Positions 43,215 to 53,512 of a stretch of 64,000 nucleotides of DNA are shown in pieces. The stretch lies in the NCBI RefSeq assembly GCF_950295315.1, contig NC_080175.1, positions 88,002,161-88,066,160 of the forward strand. Direction: 5' to 3'. Each line of letters starts with the position of its first letter. Positions within the stretch are counted from its first letter, which is position 1. The translations under genes were made by a program, and so were the position numbers. This stretch comes from Erinaceus europaeus. Taxonomy: Eukaryota; Chordata; Mammalia; Eulipotyphla; Erinaceidae. The notes under the pieces are model-generated. The model did not search any database, had not been told where the DNA came from, and saw nothing but the letters and a program-made list of their open reading frames with translations.

Positions 43215-46200
43215 TCAGCTTCTGTTGATGAGTGGGATCATCCCATACTCATCTTTAACTTTCTGACTTAGTCCACTTAACATAATTCCTTCTATCTCTG
43301 TCCAAGATGGGTCAGAGAAGGTGAGTTCATTGTTCTTGATAGCTGCATAGTATTCCATTGTGTATATATACCACAGCTTTCTCAGCCATTCATCTGTTGT
43401 TGGGCACCTGGGTTGCTTCCAGGTTTTAGCTATTATGAATTGTGCTGCTATGAACATAGGAGTACACACCTCTTTTTGGTTGGGTGTTATGGAGTCCTTG
43501 GGGTATAACCCCAGGAGAGGAATTATTGGGTCATATGGAAGGTCCATGTCTAGCCTTCTGAGAGTTTTCCAGACTGCTCTCCACAGAGGCTGTACCAATT
43601 TACATTCCCACCAGCAATGTAAAAGGGTTCCTCTGTCCCCACATCCTCTCCAGCATTTGTTGCTGCTGTCCTTTTTGATGTATGCCATTCTTACAGGAGT
43701 GAGGTGGTATCTTAGTGTTGTCTTAATTTGCATTTCTCTGACAATCAGTGACCTAGAGCAGTTTTTCATATGTTTGTTAGCCTTTTGGATCTCCTCTGTG
43801 GTGAATGTTTTGTTCATTTCCTCTGCCCATTTTTGGATGGGGTCATTTGCTTTTTTGTGGCTAAGTTTGCTGAGCTCTTTATATATTTTGGTGATTAGTT
43901 TCTTGTCTGATGTCTGGCATGTGAAGATCTTCTCCCATTCTGTGAGGGGTCTCTCTGTTTGTTTAATAGTTTCTTTGGATGTGCAGAAGCTTTTCAATTT
44001 GATGTAGTCCCATTGGTTTGTTTCTGCTTTGGTCTTCCTTGCAATTGGGTTTGATTCATCAAAGATATCCTTGAGGTGTAGATGGGAAAGTGTTTTACCA
44101 ATGTTTTCCTCTAAGTATTTGATTGTTTCTGGTCTGACATCTAGGTCTTTGATCCATTTGGAATTGATTTTTGTTTCTGGTGAGATAAAATGGTTCAATT
44201 TCATTCTTCTGCATGTTTCAACCCAGTTTTCCCAGCACCATTTATTGAAGAGAGCCTCCTTCTTCCATTTAATCCTTTGGGCCCCTTTATCAAAGATTAG
44301 ATGCCCATAGGTGTTGGGATTTTCTTCTGGGCTTTCAATTCTGTTCCACTGGTCTGTGTGCCTATTTTTGTTCCAGTACCATGCTGTTTTGATGATGATG
44401 GCTTTATAATATAGTTTAAGGTCTGGGAGTGTGATGCCTCCATTTCTGTTTCTTTTCCTTAGGATGGTTTTGGCAATTCTAGGTGTTTTCAGGTTCCAGA
44501 TAAATGATTGTAGTGTTTGTTCTATTCTCTTAAAGAAGCTTGGTGGAACTTTGATGGGTATTGCATTGAATTTGTATATGGCTCTGGGGAGAATGTTCAT
44601 TTTGATGATATTTATTCTTCCAATCCATGAGCATGGGATATCTTTCCATTTCTTGGTATCAGTTTCTATCTCCTTGAGTAGCGACTCATAGTTTTCAGCA
44701 TACAAGTCTTTCACTTCTTTGGTCAACTTTATTCCTAGGTATTTGATTGATTTTGCTGAAACAGTAAATGGGAGTGATTTCTGGATGTCTTCTTCTTCAG
44801 ATTTAGTGTTTGCATAAAGAAATGCCACTGATTTTTGTACATTGATTTTGTAGCCTGATACCTTGCTATATTGCCTAACAACTTCCAGTAATTTTCTACT
44901 GGATTCTTTAGGTCTTTCTATGTATACTATCATATCATCTGCAAATAGTGAGAGCTTGACTTCTTCCCTTCCAATCTGTATCCCTTTGATTTCTTTCTCT
45001 TGCCTGTTTGCTATGGCAAGAACTTCCAATACTATGTTGAAGAGTAACGGTGACAGTGGGCAGCCCTGTCTAGTCCCTGATCTGAGGGGGAATGCTTTCA
45101 GCTTCTCTCCATTGAGTATGATGTTGGCTGTAGGTTTGCTATATATAGACTCCACTATCTTGAGGAATTTCCCATCTATTCCCATTTTTTGTAGAGTTTT
45201 GAGCATGAATGGGTGTTGGATTTTGTCAAAGGCTTTCTCTGCATCTATTGAGATAATCATGTGGTTTTTGGCTTTGCTTTTATTGATGTGATGAATGACA
45301 TTGATTGATTTACGGATGTTGAACCAGCCTTGCATTCCTGGGATGAATCCCACTTGGTCATGATGAACAATCTTTTTGATGTGTTGCTGTATCCGGTTGG
45401 CCAAGATCTTGTTTAATATTTTGGCATCTATGTTCATCAGAGATATTGGTCTGTAGTTTTCCTTTTTTGTTCTGTCCCTATCAGCTTTTGGTATCAGGGT
45501 GATGTTGGCTTCATAGAAGGTGGAAGGGAGTATTCCTGTTTCTTCAATCTTATGGAATAGCTTAAGAAGTATGGGTATTAACTGTTTCCTGAAAGTTTTG
45601 TAGAATTCGTTTGTGAAGCCATCTGGTCCAGGACTTTTGTTGTTGGGGAGATTCTTAATAACGGTTTCAATTTCTTTGTCTGTGATTGGTGCATTTAGAT
45701 TTTGTAGTTCTTCTTGGTTCAGTTTTGGAAGTGCATAGGTTTCTAGGAATTGTTCCATTTCTTCCAGATTCTCTAGCTTGGTGGCATATAGTTCTTTATA
45801 GAAGTTTCGCAGAATTCTCTGGATTTCTGTGGTGTCAGTTGTGATATCTCCTGTATCGTTGACAATTCTATTAATTTGAGTCTTCTCTCTTTTTTGTTTG
45901 GTGAGTCTGGCTAGGGGTTTGTCAATTTTGTTTAATCTTTCAAAGAACCAACATTTGGCTTCATTGATCTTTTGTATGGTTCTTTTATTTTCGATGTTGT
46001 TTATTTCTGCTCTAACTTTAGTGATTTCTGTCCTTCTGGTTGCTTTAGGGTTCCTTTGTTCCTCTTCCTCTAAGTCCTTGAGGTGTGTAGTAAGTTCGTT
46101 CATTTGGGCTTCTTCTTGGTGTTTAATATGTGATTGTATAGCTATAAGTTTCCCTCTCAGTACTGCTTTAGCTGTGTCCCAAATATTTTGATAGGTTGTG

Positions 46201-47054
46201 TCTTCATTTTCATTAGTTTCCAGGAACATTTGAATTTCCTGTTTGAGTGAGTGTCTGACCCAGTGGTTCTTAAGGAGCATGTTGTTTAGTTTCCAAATTC
46301 TATGTCTTTTAATAATTTTCCGTTTGTTGTTAAAAGTTAGTTTTACTCCACTGTGGTCTGAGAAGATACTTGGGATGATTTCAATGCTCTTGAATTTATT
46401 GATGCTGTCTTTGTGGCCTAACATGTGGTCTATCCTTGAGTATGTGTTGTGTGGATTTGAAAAGAAGGTGTATTCCAGTTTTTTGGGGTGGAGGAGTCTG
46501 AAAATTTCCAAGAGGTCTAGTCTGTCAATCTCTTCATTCAATTCTCTTGTATCTTTATTGGTTCTCTGCTTTGTTGATCTGTCTAAGTGTGAGAGTGGGG
46601 TATTGAAGTCTCCCACTATTATTGTATTACTATTGATGTATTTTTGAAATTCTTTCAATAGGTGTTTAATGTATTTAGATGGTCCCTCGTTGGGTGCATA
46701 GATGTTAATAATTGTTAAGTCTTCTTGGCTGATTGATCCTCTAATCATTATGTAATGTCCTTGCCTATCTTTTATTACTTTATTTAATTTAAAATCTATC
46801 GTGTCTGAGATGAGAATGGCTGTTCCTGCCCTTTTTTGTGGACCGTTAGCCTGTATGATAGTTTTCCATCCTTTCACTTTAAGTCTGTGTTTATCTTGTT
46901 GTGACAGATGGGATTCTTGCAAGCAGCATATGGTTGGGTTATGTTTTCTGATCCATCCCCCCACCCTGTGCCTTTTGATGGGTGAGTTTAAGCCATTGAC
47001 ATTTATTGATATTATGGATTTAATGTATTGTAGTGCCATTGTTCTAAAAAACAA
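43215..47054 (-). CDS. LINE-1 ORF2 protein: endonuclease and reverse transcriptase, intact
   Basis: The 1279 aa protein nicks target DNA and copies RNA onto the exposed end (target-primed reverse transcription). It normally acts in cis on its own mRNA and also mobilises SINE RNAs. The N-terminal APE-type endonuclease keeps its expected catalytic residues: N18, E47 in LQESH, D149/N151 in GDFN, D209 in RIDH, D233/H234 in SDHS. These run four positions later than in human ORF2 as I recall it. Reverse transcriptase motifs include D604 in [22 protein letters not shown] (662-673) and FADD with D706/D707. The C-terminus has a C-x3-C-x7-H-x4-C cluster followed by the conserved PxxPLLG and [10 protein letters not shown] blocks. 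Length is close to the usual 1275 aa. The start could also be Met6. Translation probably depends on reinitiation after ORF1, 45 bp upstream. Confidence 0.97.
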   Translation of the reverse strand: MFFRTMALQYIKSIISINVNGLNSPIKRHRVGGWIRKHNPTICCLQESHLSQQDKHRLKVKGWKTIIQANGPQKRAGTAILISDTIDFKLNKVIKDRQGHYIMIRGSISQEDLTIINIYAPNEGPSKYIKHLLKEFQKYINSNTIIVGDFNTPLSHLDRSTKQRTNKDTRELNEEIDRLDLLEIFRLLHPKKLEYTFFSNPHNTYSRIDHMLGHKDSINKFKSIEIIPSIFSDHSGVKLTFNNKRKIIKRHRIWKLNNMLLKNHWVRHSLKQEIQMFLETNENEDTTYQNIWDTAKAVLRGKLIAIQSHIKHQEEAQMNELTTHLKDLEEEEQRNPKATRRTEITKVRAEINNIENKRTIQKINEAKCWFFERLNKIDKPLARLTKQKREKTQINRIVNDTGDITTDTTEIQRILRNFYKELYATKLENLEEMEQFLETYALPKLNQEELQNLNAPITDKEIETVIKNLPNNKSPGPDGFTNEFYKTFRKQLIPILLKLFHKIEETGILPSTFYEANITLIPKADRDRTKKENYRPISLMNIDAKILNKILANRIQQHIKKIVHHDQVGFIPGMQGWFNIRKSINVIHHINKSKAKNHMIISIDAEKAFDKIQHPFMLKTLQKMGIDGKFLKIVESIYSKPTANIILNGEKLKAFPLRSGTRQGCPLSPLLFNIVLEVLAIANRQEKEIKGIQIGREEVKLSLFADDMIVYIERPKESSRKLLEVVRQYSKVSGYKINVQKSVAFLYANTKSEEEDIQKSLPFTVSAKSIKYLGIKLTKEVKDLYAENYESLLKEIETDTKKWKDIPCSWIGRINIIKMNILPRAIYKFNAIPIKVPPSFFKRIEQTLQSFIWNLKTPRIAKTILRKRNRNGGITLPDLKLYYKAIIIKTAWYWNKNRHTDQWNRIESPEENPNTYGHLIFDKGAQRIKWKKEALFNKWCWENWVETCRRMKLNHFISPETKINSKWIKDLDVRPETIKYLEENIGKTLSHLHLKDIFDESNPIARKTKAETNQWDYIKLKSFCTSKETIKQTERPLTEWEKIFTCQTSDKKLITKIYKELSKLSHKKANDPIQKWAEEMNKTFTTEEIQKANKHMKNCSRSLIVREMQIKTTLRYHLTPVRMAYIKKDSSNKCWRGCGDRGTLLHCWWECKLVQPLWRAVWKTLRRLDMDLPYDPIIPLLGLYPKDSITPNQKEVCTPMFIAAQFIIAKTWKQPRCPTTDEWLRKLWYIYTMEYYAAIKNNELTFSDPSWTEIEGIMLSGLSQKVKDEYGMIPLINRS

Positions 47055-47099
47055 TTTGTTTACTCTGATATATTACAAGTATTATAGTGATGTTCTTGT

Positions 47100-48014
47100 T
47101 TATAAGAGGTCTTTTAGTACCTCTTTCAGGGCCGGCTTGGTGATAGTTGCCTCCTTTAACTGTTGTTTGTCTAAGAAGGTTTTGATCCCTCCATCTAGCT
47201 TGAATGAAAGTCTAGCAGGATATATAATCCTTGGTTGAAACCCTTTTTCATTCAGGGCTCGATAGATATCTTGCCACTCCCTTCTGGCTTTTAGAGTTTG
47301 AGTTGAAAAATCTGCAGAAAGTCTTATGGGTTTTCCCCTGTATGTGACTTTTTGTTTCTCTCTTGCAGCCTTTAGGATCCTTTCTTTATCCTTACTTCTT
47401 CTCATTGTGACTATGATGTGTCTTGGTGTTTTCAGGTCTGGGTTGATTCTGTTTGGTACTCTCTGGGCCTCTTGCACCTTGATATCCTTTCTGTTATTCA
47501 GGTCTGGGAAATTTTCTTGTATTATTTCCTCTAGGATGTTTGCTTCCCCTTCCTCTCTTTCTTCCTCTGGCAGGCCAATTATACGAATGTTACTTCTTTT
47601 GAGATCATCCCATATGTCTCTGTTGTTGTTTTCAGTGTCTCTCAATCTCTTTTTAAGCTCTTTCACCTCTTTCTTAGTTTTCTCTAACTCATCCTCTGTC
47701 TGACTAATTCTGTTTTCTGCTTCTGTTAGTCTGCTTTCCCTTGCCTCAGCTTCTTTCTTCATTACAGCTATTTCAGCTTTCAGTTCTCTAATTGTCTCAA
47801 GATAATCGGTATTTTCCTTGGGGGTCTCAACTGTTGTTTCCCTAATACTGCCATTTCTTTCCTCCAATGTTGTTTTCATTTCTGTGATTAATAAGTTTAT
47901 TATTGCTTGCATACTTTTCTTATCTATGGTTACTTCTGACTGATTTGTGGTTTCTTCTGGGCTCTTGTCTTCATTCATTGGGGTAGCAGTTTTATTTGTT
48001 TTTAATCTACCCAT
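47100..48014 (-). CDS. LINE-1 ORF1 protein: RNA-binding chaperone, intact
   Basis: The 304 aa protein coats L1 RNA as trimers in the cytoplasmic ribonucleoprotein and has nucleic-acid chaperone activity. A charged N-terminus precedes a long heptad-rich coiled coil (about residues 45-145, rich in E/K/L). An RRM-like domain follows, starting at NIRIIGLPE (about residue 145), with RHIIVTM inside it. The C-terminal domain contains REKQKVTYRGKPIRLSADFS and RLSFKLDGGIKTF, both diagnostic of mammalian ORF1p. Length is slightly below human ORF1p (338 aa), the difference lying in the N-terminal and coiled-coil part. No stops or frameshifts are present. The start Met follows a T/A-rich part of the 5' UTR. 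Confidence 0.97.
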   Translation of the reverse strand: MGRLKTNKTATPMNEDKSPEETTNQSEVTIDKKSMQAIINLLITEMKTTLEERNGSIRETTVETPKENTDYLETIRELKAEIAVMKKEAEARESRLTEAENRISQTEDELEKTKKEVKELKKRLRDTENNNRDIWDDLKRSNIRIIGLPEEEREEGEANILEEIIQENFPDLNNRKDIKVQEAQRVPNRINPDLKTPRHIIVTMRRSKDKERILKAAREKQKVTYRGKPIRLSADFSTQTLKARREWQDIYRALNEKGFQPRIIYPARLSFKLDGGIKTFLDKQQLKEATITKPALKEVLKDLL

Positions 48015-48669
48015 TTTTTTTTTAATTTATGTGTTTCTCTCTCTCTTTTTTTTTTTAATGCTCTGTTGTTCCTCAGTTGTTGTGTTTTGAGCACAAGTAA
48101 CACTGTACTAAATACCTTTATGACAATTGCACTCACCAACCTCCGGAATAACCGTAGCAATTGAAGTAAGTATTGAAGGAGTTTAATCGTTACCAGTTAG
48201 CCAAACAATTTCTCCAGTCCGTGAAAAAATAGTAACCAAATCCCAGTGAAGAAAGAGAAAAGGAAGAGAGGATAGCAAGAATAGACAGTTATGCAAATCT
48301 ACTATCCAGTGTATATTCTAAGGGTAACAAGAGTGTAAAGGGAACTAGAGCAGAGATACACACATAGAGAGTCCACTCTGGGTCAGATTTCTTCCCCAAA
48401 GTAATTCACAAATTCAGAAAGGCAAAGAAGAAAGAAGTGTATGACAAGATTAAAAAAAAAAAAAAAAAGAGAGAGATAGAGAGAGATAAGAGAGAGAAAA
48501 GGGAGAAGATAAGAAGTAGAGCTGTAATTAAAGAGCAGTGCGAGGAACTTCCCAAATGTGTATCAGTGAATTTAAAAAAAAAAAAAAAAAAGGAAAGAGG
48601 AAAAAAAAAAAACAACCTGTTTGGTGGTATGGGGTATCCTGCTAGTAGCTGGTCCCAGGCACTGCTTAT

Positions 48670-48684
48670 GGGGGGGGGGGGGGG
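48670..48684. repeat. G15 homopolymer
   Basis: Fifteen consecutive G on the plus strand (C on the L1 sense strand) followed by cggcg. It can form a G-quadruplex on the antisense strand and is prone to sequencing length error. Confidence 0.9.
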
Positions 48685-48737
48685 CGGCGTGAAGGATGTA
48701 TGCTTGAAAATTAAAAGGAAGAAAAAAGAATTTTTTC

Positions 48738-48915
48738 CCCTACTCTAATTCTTAACCCAAATTAAGTTATAGAAACATCCTTGGTATGACCGTTATGGCC
48801 CCTTATTGGCTGGCTTGCTAAAGGCAGAAAATCCTATTGTTTACACGAGATGTGTCCGGAGCTCAAAGGCTAGCCGCTTCTGCTTCTCTGGGCGCCATCT
48901 TCCGGGAAACCCCGC
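48738..48915 (-). repeat. LINE-1 5' UTR monomer 2
   Basis: In L1 sense: ggaagatggcgcccagag, then aggattttctgcctttagc (19 bp identical to monomer 1), then taatttgggttaagaattagag. The first third has diverged. About 300 bp of GC-rich sequence separates it from monomer 1, so the layout resembles rodent-type monomer arrays but is not strictly tandem. Confidence 0.82.
48894..48901 (-). promoter_or_regulatory. YY1-type box, second monomer
   Basis: AAGATGGC in L1 sense within ccggaagatggcgcc. The overlapping ccggaa is an ETS-type core. It could be a former or alternative start site. Confidence 0.65.
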
Positions 48916-49211
48916 CCTCCAGACTTTTTTAAAGGATTTCTCAAAAATGAAAACTAGCTCCAAGTCCTTTGATCCAATGAGAGCTATACTCAAGAAGTCT
49001 TTGGATCCACCCTCAGGGTCGCGGTGGACCCTAGCGACTCCCAAGAGGCAGCCCCCGAGCTAAAGTGCTCTCTCCGGGTCCTCTGCCCGCTGCGCTCTGC
49101 AACTGGCGGCGGAGGAGCCGCCTTCCCGGGCGGGCGGAGGACAATGCCCGGCGCACTCGCCTTGCCTGGCGCCGCCTGGGAATTCTGGAGCCCCGCTAGT
49201 CCGTGTCCCCT

Positions 49212-49369
49212 TTGCTCTAATTGTTAACCCAAATTAAACTGTAATCACTTCTTTGGTGCTCCCCCCTTGTTGACTGGCCTGCTAAAGGCAGAAAATCCTA
49301 CCTTTGCCGACGATGCTATCAGAGCACTCGCTGTTAGCGACTTCTCAGGCCGTCGCCATCTTACCTCCC
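49212..49369 (-). repeat. LINE-1 5' UTR monomer 1 (5'-most)
   Basis: In L1 sense it begins gggaggtaagatggcgac and includes aggattttctgcctttagc, then taatttgggttaacaattagag. The same blocks, in the same order, recur in monomer 2. It carries the distal YY1-type box. Confidence 0.85.
49355..49362 (-). promoter_or_regulatory. YY1-type box, distal
   Basis: AAGATGGC in L1 sense, about 8 bp from the element's first base. A YY1 site at this position in human L1 sets accurate initiation, and the same role is inferred here. Confidence 0.75.
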
Positions 49370-49381
49370 GCTAATTTATTT
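49370..49381. repeat. Target-site duplication of the full-length LINE-1, right copy
   Basis: gctaatttattt, matching 41806-41817 at 12 of 12 positions. It lies at the junction between the tail of a SINE and that SINE's own duplication. Confidence 0.8.
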
Positions 49382-49517
49382 TTTTTCCAGAACATTGCTC
49401 AGCTCTGGTTTATGGTTGTGATGGGGACTGAACCTGGGACTTTGGAGCCTCAGGCATGAGAATCTCTTTGCATAACCATTATGCTATCTGCCTCCTCCCT
49501 CAGGCTAACTTTTATTT
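49382..49517 (-). mobile_element. SINE family C, host of the full-length LINE-1 insertion
   Basis: Reversed copy 49382-49501: ccagaacattgctcagctctgg, reversed B box (gggactgaacctggg), gagcctcaggcatgagaatctc, reversed A box (cattatgctatctgcc). Its right flank aggctaacttttattt (49502-49517) matches the left flank of the L1 (aggctaatttattt at 41804), so the L1 landed at the SINE's own target site. Confidence 0.88.
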
Positions 49518-49522
49518 TGAAG

Positions 49523-49538
49523 ATATATATATATATAT

Positions 49539-49606
<68 letters not shown>
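49523..49606. repeat. Compound microsatellite (AT)n(CA)n(AT)n
   Basis: About 19 bp of AT, 44 bp of CA and 21 bp of AT. The two AT blocks can pair with each other around the CA loop. Confidence 0.95.
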
Positions 49607-49844
49607 CCTACTTAGAACTTCAAATACTCTGAAATTATTATTTTAGAGGCTAAGAGTTAAGTATGAGCTTGATGCAATTTATAAACACTGTTACATCAAG
49701 GGTGTTCAGATTATTAGGGTCTGTTTGGAAATTTATGTTCAATTTAACAGATACTATGCTAATAAAACTCTATTAACAAGAGCTGGCGACAACAATTCAA
49801 ATTGAAATGGAATATCAATTAAATATTTTTAGAAAGGAAACCGT

Positions 49845-50028
49845 AGGGGCCAGCTGTGTGAGGGCACATTTTACAATGCTCAAGAATCCAGGTTCACCTG
49901 TGGGGAGAGGGGAGGGCAAACCTTCACAAGTGGGTAGAGAGTACTACAGGTGGGTCTATTTCACATTCCCTCTCTCGCCCACCTCTCTCAATTTCTTTTT
50001 CCATCCAATAAATAAAAATAATTTTTTT
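49845..50028 (+). mobile_element. SINE family B, diverged
   Basis: Head ggggccagctgtgtgagggcac, B-box region partly deleted (ccaggttcacctg), cttcacaagtgggtagag, CT stretch, ccatccaataaataaa end. Confidence 0.85.
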
Positions 50029-50270
50029 TAAATGAAACAAAAGGGGCCAGGTGGTGGCACACCTGATTTAGAGCACGTGTTACAATGTGCATGGACCCGG
50101 GTTCAAGTCCCTGGCCTCCACTTGCAGTGGGAAAGCTTTACAAGAAGTGAAGCAATGTTGCAGGTGTCTCTATCAATCCCATTCCTTCTGGATTTCTGGT
50201 TGTCTCTAGCAAATAAATAAATAAATAAATAAATAAATAAATTAATTAAAAACATTCTTTAAAAAATGAA
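50029..50270 (+). mobile_element. SINE family B
   Basis: Element about 50044-50262, directly downstream of another family B copy in the same orientation. Head ggggccaggtggtggcacacc and B box gggttcaagtcc are near consensus. It ends in (AAAT)n (50211-50251). Confidence 0.93.
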
Positions 50271-50547
50271 ATAATAGGTTTGTAGACTAAAATTACTATA
50301 ATGTGAAAATACATTGTATTTATACAACTATATTCCAATAACTTAAGCTATATGATAAATTTGAACTCCCCTGATCAAATATATATGAAGAGCTACCCAA
50401 TGAAGTGATCTCAGATCATAACCATCACTGTACTATTTATTTTTATCATAAATAGTAGATTTCCTAATTTTCAAAGTAAACATAAGTTATCTTTAAGAAA
50501 GAACTTTTTGACCTTGGTTGTATAATATGATTTCATCTGAAGACTTC

Positions 50548-50740
50548 ATGTGTTGGTATATTGCACCAAAGTAAAAGACTGAGTTGGATGTGGGGGGAGA
50601 AGTTTCAGGTCCTGGAACATGATGGTAGAGGACCTAGTGGGGATTGTATGTTATGCATGTACAAACTCCTGTATATACTGTTGACTGTAAAACATTAAGC
50701 CTCCAATAAAGAAATTAAAAGAATAAAAGTAATCTTTAAG
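50548..50740 (+). mobile_element. Old LINE-1 3' UTR fragment
   Basis: ggtatattgcaccaaagtaaaagac, caggtcctggaacatgatgg, tatatactgttgactgtaaaac, then cctccaataaagaaatt. Same old subfamily as the reverse copy at 37755. Confidence 0.85.
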
Positions 50741-51284
50741 GTAAAAAAAAGACGCCATGTTTATAAAAATGTAAATTACCAAACCCTCTTCTTCTTCTAG
50801 CGTTTGCCACCAAACCTTCCATTATCATAGTCTATATTCTTTGCACATACATCTTTTAAAGCATATATCAATACAGAATACATAATAGTAAACACAAATA
50901 TGTGTAATATGTATAAACACATACAGTAGTTAACATGTATAACACTCATGAAAATACAATGTATAAACTACTACATTCAAATATGGTAATTTTAATTAAA
51001 TAGTAGCACTTCTACTCTGCCTTGCTAGAAGTCTATTATTCATCCAGCCAGCAAAAAAAAAGCAAAAAGTGGTGACTTTTTTTAAAAATAAAATATCTGT
51101 CATTACCATATGCCTACATACCACCTAAAACATATTATTTGTCTAAAAAATTGTTACTTGGGAATTGCTCCCTTCGAACAATAGTTCTTTTTATGAATAA
51201 GGAGACTATTTTTTAAGGCAAGATGAAGCAAAATAATAGCTAAAATCACAAATGTTGTGAAAATGATAATATACAGGTCTCTTT
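50741..51284. other. AT-rich non-coding stretch
   Basis: No gene or repeat recognised. Confidence 0.5.
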
Positions 51285-51297
51285 AGAAACTATACAT

Positions 51298-51565
51298 GGG
51301 GGGAGTCGGGCGGTAGCGCAGCAGGTTTAGCGCACGTGGCGCAAAGTGCAAGGACCAGGTAAGGATCCTGGTTCGAGCCCCCAGCACGGAAGTCACTTCA
51401 CAGGAGGTTGAAACAGGTCTCCAGGTGTCTTTCTCTCCCCCTCTCTGTCCTACCCTCCTCTCTCTGTCCTATCCAACAATGACAACATCAATAACACACA
51501 CACACAAAAAAAAAACAAGGGCAACTAAAGGGAAAATAAATAAAATAAAATAAAATAAAACAAAA
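51298..51565 (+). mobile_element. SINE family A, first of three stacked insertions
   Basis: Head ggagtcgggcggtagcgcagcagg, B box ggttcgagccc, part of the body deleted after it, (CA)n in the linker, (AAAAT)n-like tail. Flanked by agaaactatacat (51285-51297) and agaaactacacat (51566-51578). Confidence 0.95.
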
Positions 51566-51578
51566 AGAAACTACACAT

Positions 51579-51855
51579 TTGAGAGTCAGGCGGAAGTGTA
51601 GCAGGTTAAGCGCACATGGCACAAAGCACAAGAACTGGATCCAGGTTCAAGCCCAGGCTCCCCACCTGCAGGGAAGTCACTTCACAGGTGGTGAAGCAGG
51701 TCTGCAGGTGTCTATCTTTCTCTCCCCCTCTGTCTTTCCCTCCTCTCTCCATTTCTCGCTGTCTTATATAACAGTGACATTAGTAACAACGATTACTACA
51801 ATGATGAAAAACAACAAGGGTAACAAAAGGGAAAATAAATATCAAAAAAGAGAAA
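51579..51855 (+). mobile_element. SINE family A, second of three stacked insertions
   Basis: Head gagagtcaggcggaagtgtagc, short deletion before the B box (aggttcaagccc), complete body and linker. agaaactacacat lies immediately on both sides (51566-51578, 51856-51868). Confidence 0.95.
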
Positions 51856-51868
51856 AGAAACTACACAT

Positions 51869-52083
51869 TGGGGCCAGCTGGTGGCACACCTGATTGAGCA
51901 TCCCTGTTACAATGCACAAGGACCCAGGTTCAAGCCCCCGGCCCCCATCTGCAAAAGGAAAACTTCACAAGAGGTGAAGTAGTGCTGCAGGTGTCTCTCT
52001 GTCTCTCTATTTCCCCCTTCCCTCTCAATTTCTGATTGTCTCTATCAAATAAAGAAATAGATAATTAAAACATTTTTTAAAAA
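51869..52083 (+). mobile_element. SINE family B, third of three stacked insertions
   Basis: Head ggggccagctggtggcacacc, B box aggttcaagcccc, body and CT stretch complete, A-rich tail. agaaactacacat lies on both sides (51856-51868, 52084-52096). Confidence 0.95.
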
Positions 52084-52096
52084 AGAAACTACACAT

Positions 52097-53512
52097 TAGA
52101 GTTCATGGTAAATAATTTAGTCTCTTCTACGATTTTGAATGATTTAATCTGTCTTCGCATAAAATGTATGAAAGTCCACTAAAGGAAATAACATCAAGGA
52201 TAGTAGGTATGATCATGAGAGGTGCAAAGTCAACCATTTGACTATTCATGAACAAGAGTAAAAAAAAAAAAAACAATAATAACAAAGATAGTCAATGTCA
52301 GAATCTTGTAAATTGTTCCTTTTTTGAGTAAGTCTCTCCCATGTTTCTCTTTAAAGAATATATCAAAAATCTTAATTGATACTGGTATTAAACAAGATAC
52401 TCTTTCGAAAAAGAGTGACAACAGCAATTTTAGTCCAATTCCATCTCCTACTGGAAAAAAAAAAGAATACTTAACAAGTGATATAAATTTACTTCCTGGA
52501 GTAAGGTCAGGAAAGGCAAAGAAATTCAAGAGTTTCTTGTGGTGGAGGTGGTGGTGGTGGTGGTGGAGAAATACAGTGACACCAAAAATAATGGAACCGG
52601 TTCTATTGATTACCAAAGTAATCAGTTTCCTTTCAATATCTTATCCTTTCTCTACACAGCAAAGGACACAGTAAAACAGCAATAACCTGAAGAATGAAGT
52701 GTGGAAACCTACTGGGGAAGGGACCTGAAACGTACTAAATATATTTGTGGCAGAATTAATTCCAACACCCGGGAGGAAGCTGCTAATGTGTTAGAGTGAG
52801 CTGTCAAGTGAAACAGGAAATTTTCCCATGCATTTTCTAATGAGTTTAATACACCCCCCGTATTTATTTTAAGACATTCTGCTTGTCAAGGTGGAACTCC
52901 TGTTCTCATTTTCAGATAATTGACTAGTTAAAAAATCTTTCTTCTATTTCAAAAATATTAATAAAATAGTCCACTTCAAATATAATTCCCTTTGTCCCGA
53001 AGGCACTTGATTAATTTCTTTTTAAAGCCAACTAAAATAAGGGATCCCATTGAAAGTTTGTACAATTACTAGTTTCCTCTTCTTTCAGTGTAATTTGTGA
53101 TTCAAATGTCATAACTTCATCTTACTTGATGATCTAAGTACTGAAAATATACAAGTTTGATAGTAAGACTTATGGCATCTCATATGTGCCTATGACTGTG
53201 ACATTTAGGAGATGGCATTAGCCCTGTGTTCTAAAATCTGTTATTTGCTGAGTATTGCACTTAAGTTTTTTCTTTTTTTTTACTTTGGGGCACTAGAGAT
53301 TAAGTTTAGAAACCAGTGAATGCAAATTACATCAAACATATTTACAAATTACAAATTATTATATAAGGAGAATGAATTATATTTCATTTTTCATTAGAAA
53401 TAAAATATATATTCAAGACGCAATATGAATTAGATTTACTTTTGGAAATACATAAGAAACATCTTAAAGTTTTGTAAATTAACACTGCAGTTATAATAGA
53501 AAACTGAAGCCT
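52097..53512. other. Non-coding stretch without recognised repeats
   Basis: About 1.4 kb free of SINE and L1 copies except a (GGT)n run at 52540-52566. Frames crossing that run (52324-52674 forward, 52242-52616 reverse) owe their length to it. Moderately mixed composition at 52690-53000 could mark an old conserved non-coding element. Confidence 0.45.
52540..52566. repeat. (GGT)n short microsatellite
   Basis: Trinucleotide ggt run with one gga interruption. It encodes Trp or His homopolymers in two frames. Confidence 0.93.

Larger units (their letters stand above)
41818..49369 (-). mobile_element. Full-length LINE-1 with two intact ORFs
   Basis: Order in L1 sense: CpG-rich 5' UTR (1355 bp), ORF1 (304 aa), 45 bp spacer, ORF2 (1279 aa), 3' UTR of about 1.34 kb, and a mixed A-rich tail. 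The 12 bp duplication fixes both boundaries. Neither ORF has a stop or frameshift. ORF1 and ORF2 happen to lie in the same reading frame, separated by stop codons. The conserved end of the 3' UTR matches the many truncated copies in the window, identifying their source family. Sequence features fit a recent, potentially competent element, but activity cannot be read from sequence. Confidence 0.95.
48015..49369 (-). promoter_or_regulatory. LINE-1 5' UTR and internal promoter
   Basis: 1355 bp. The distal 520 bp (48850-49369) is GC-rich with many intact CpGs, in sharp contrast with the surrounding DNA. The ORF1-proximal part has several long T runs in L1 sense (complements of the A runs at 48449-48468, 48571-48590 and 48601-48612) and a 15 bp C run (G run at 48670-48684). 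Retained CpGs argue for a young copy, since methylated CpGs decay fast. The expected role is an RNA polymerase II promoter that starts at the first base of the element. Confidence 0.9.

Noticed and set aside
43360..47703. Long plus-strand frames of 86-215 codons across the LINE-1
   Set aside because: They are antisense shadows of ORF2 and ORF1. The minus-strand frames carry the recognisable domains.
52324..52674. A 116-codon frame with a Trp-rich run, and its reverse His-rich partner
   Set aside because: The length comes from the GGT microsatellite. No domain or coding bias is visible on either side.
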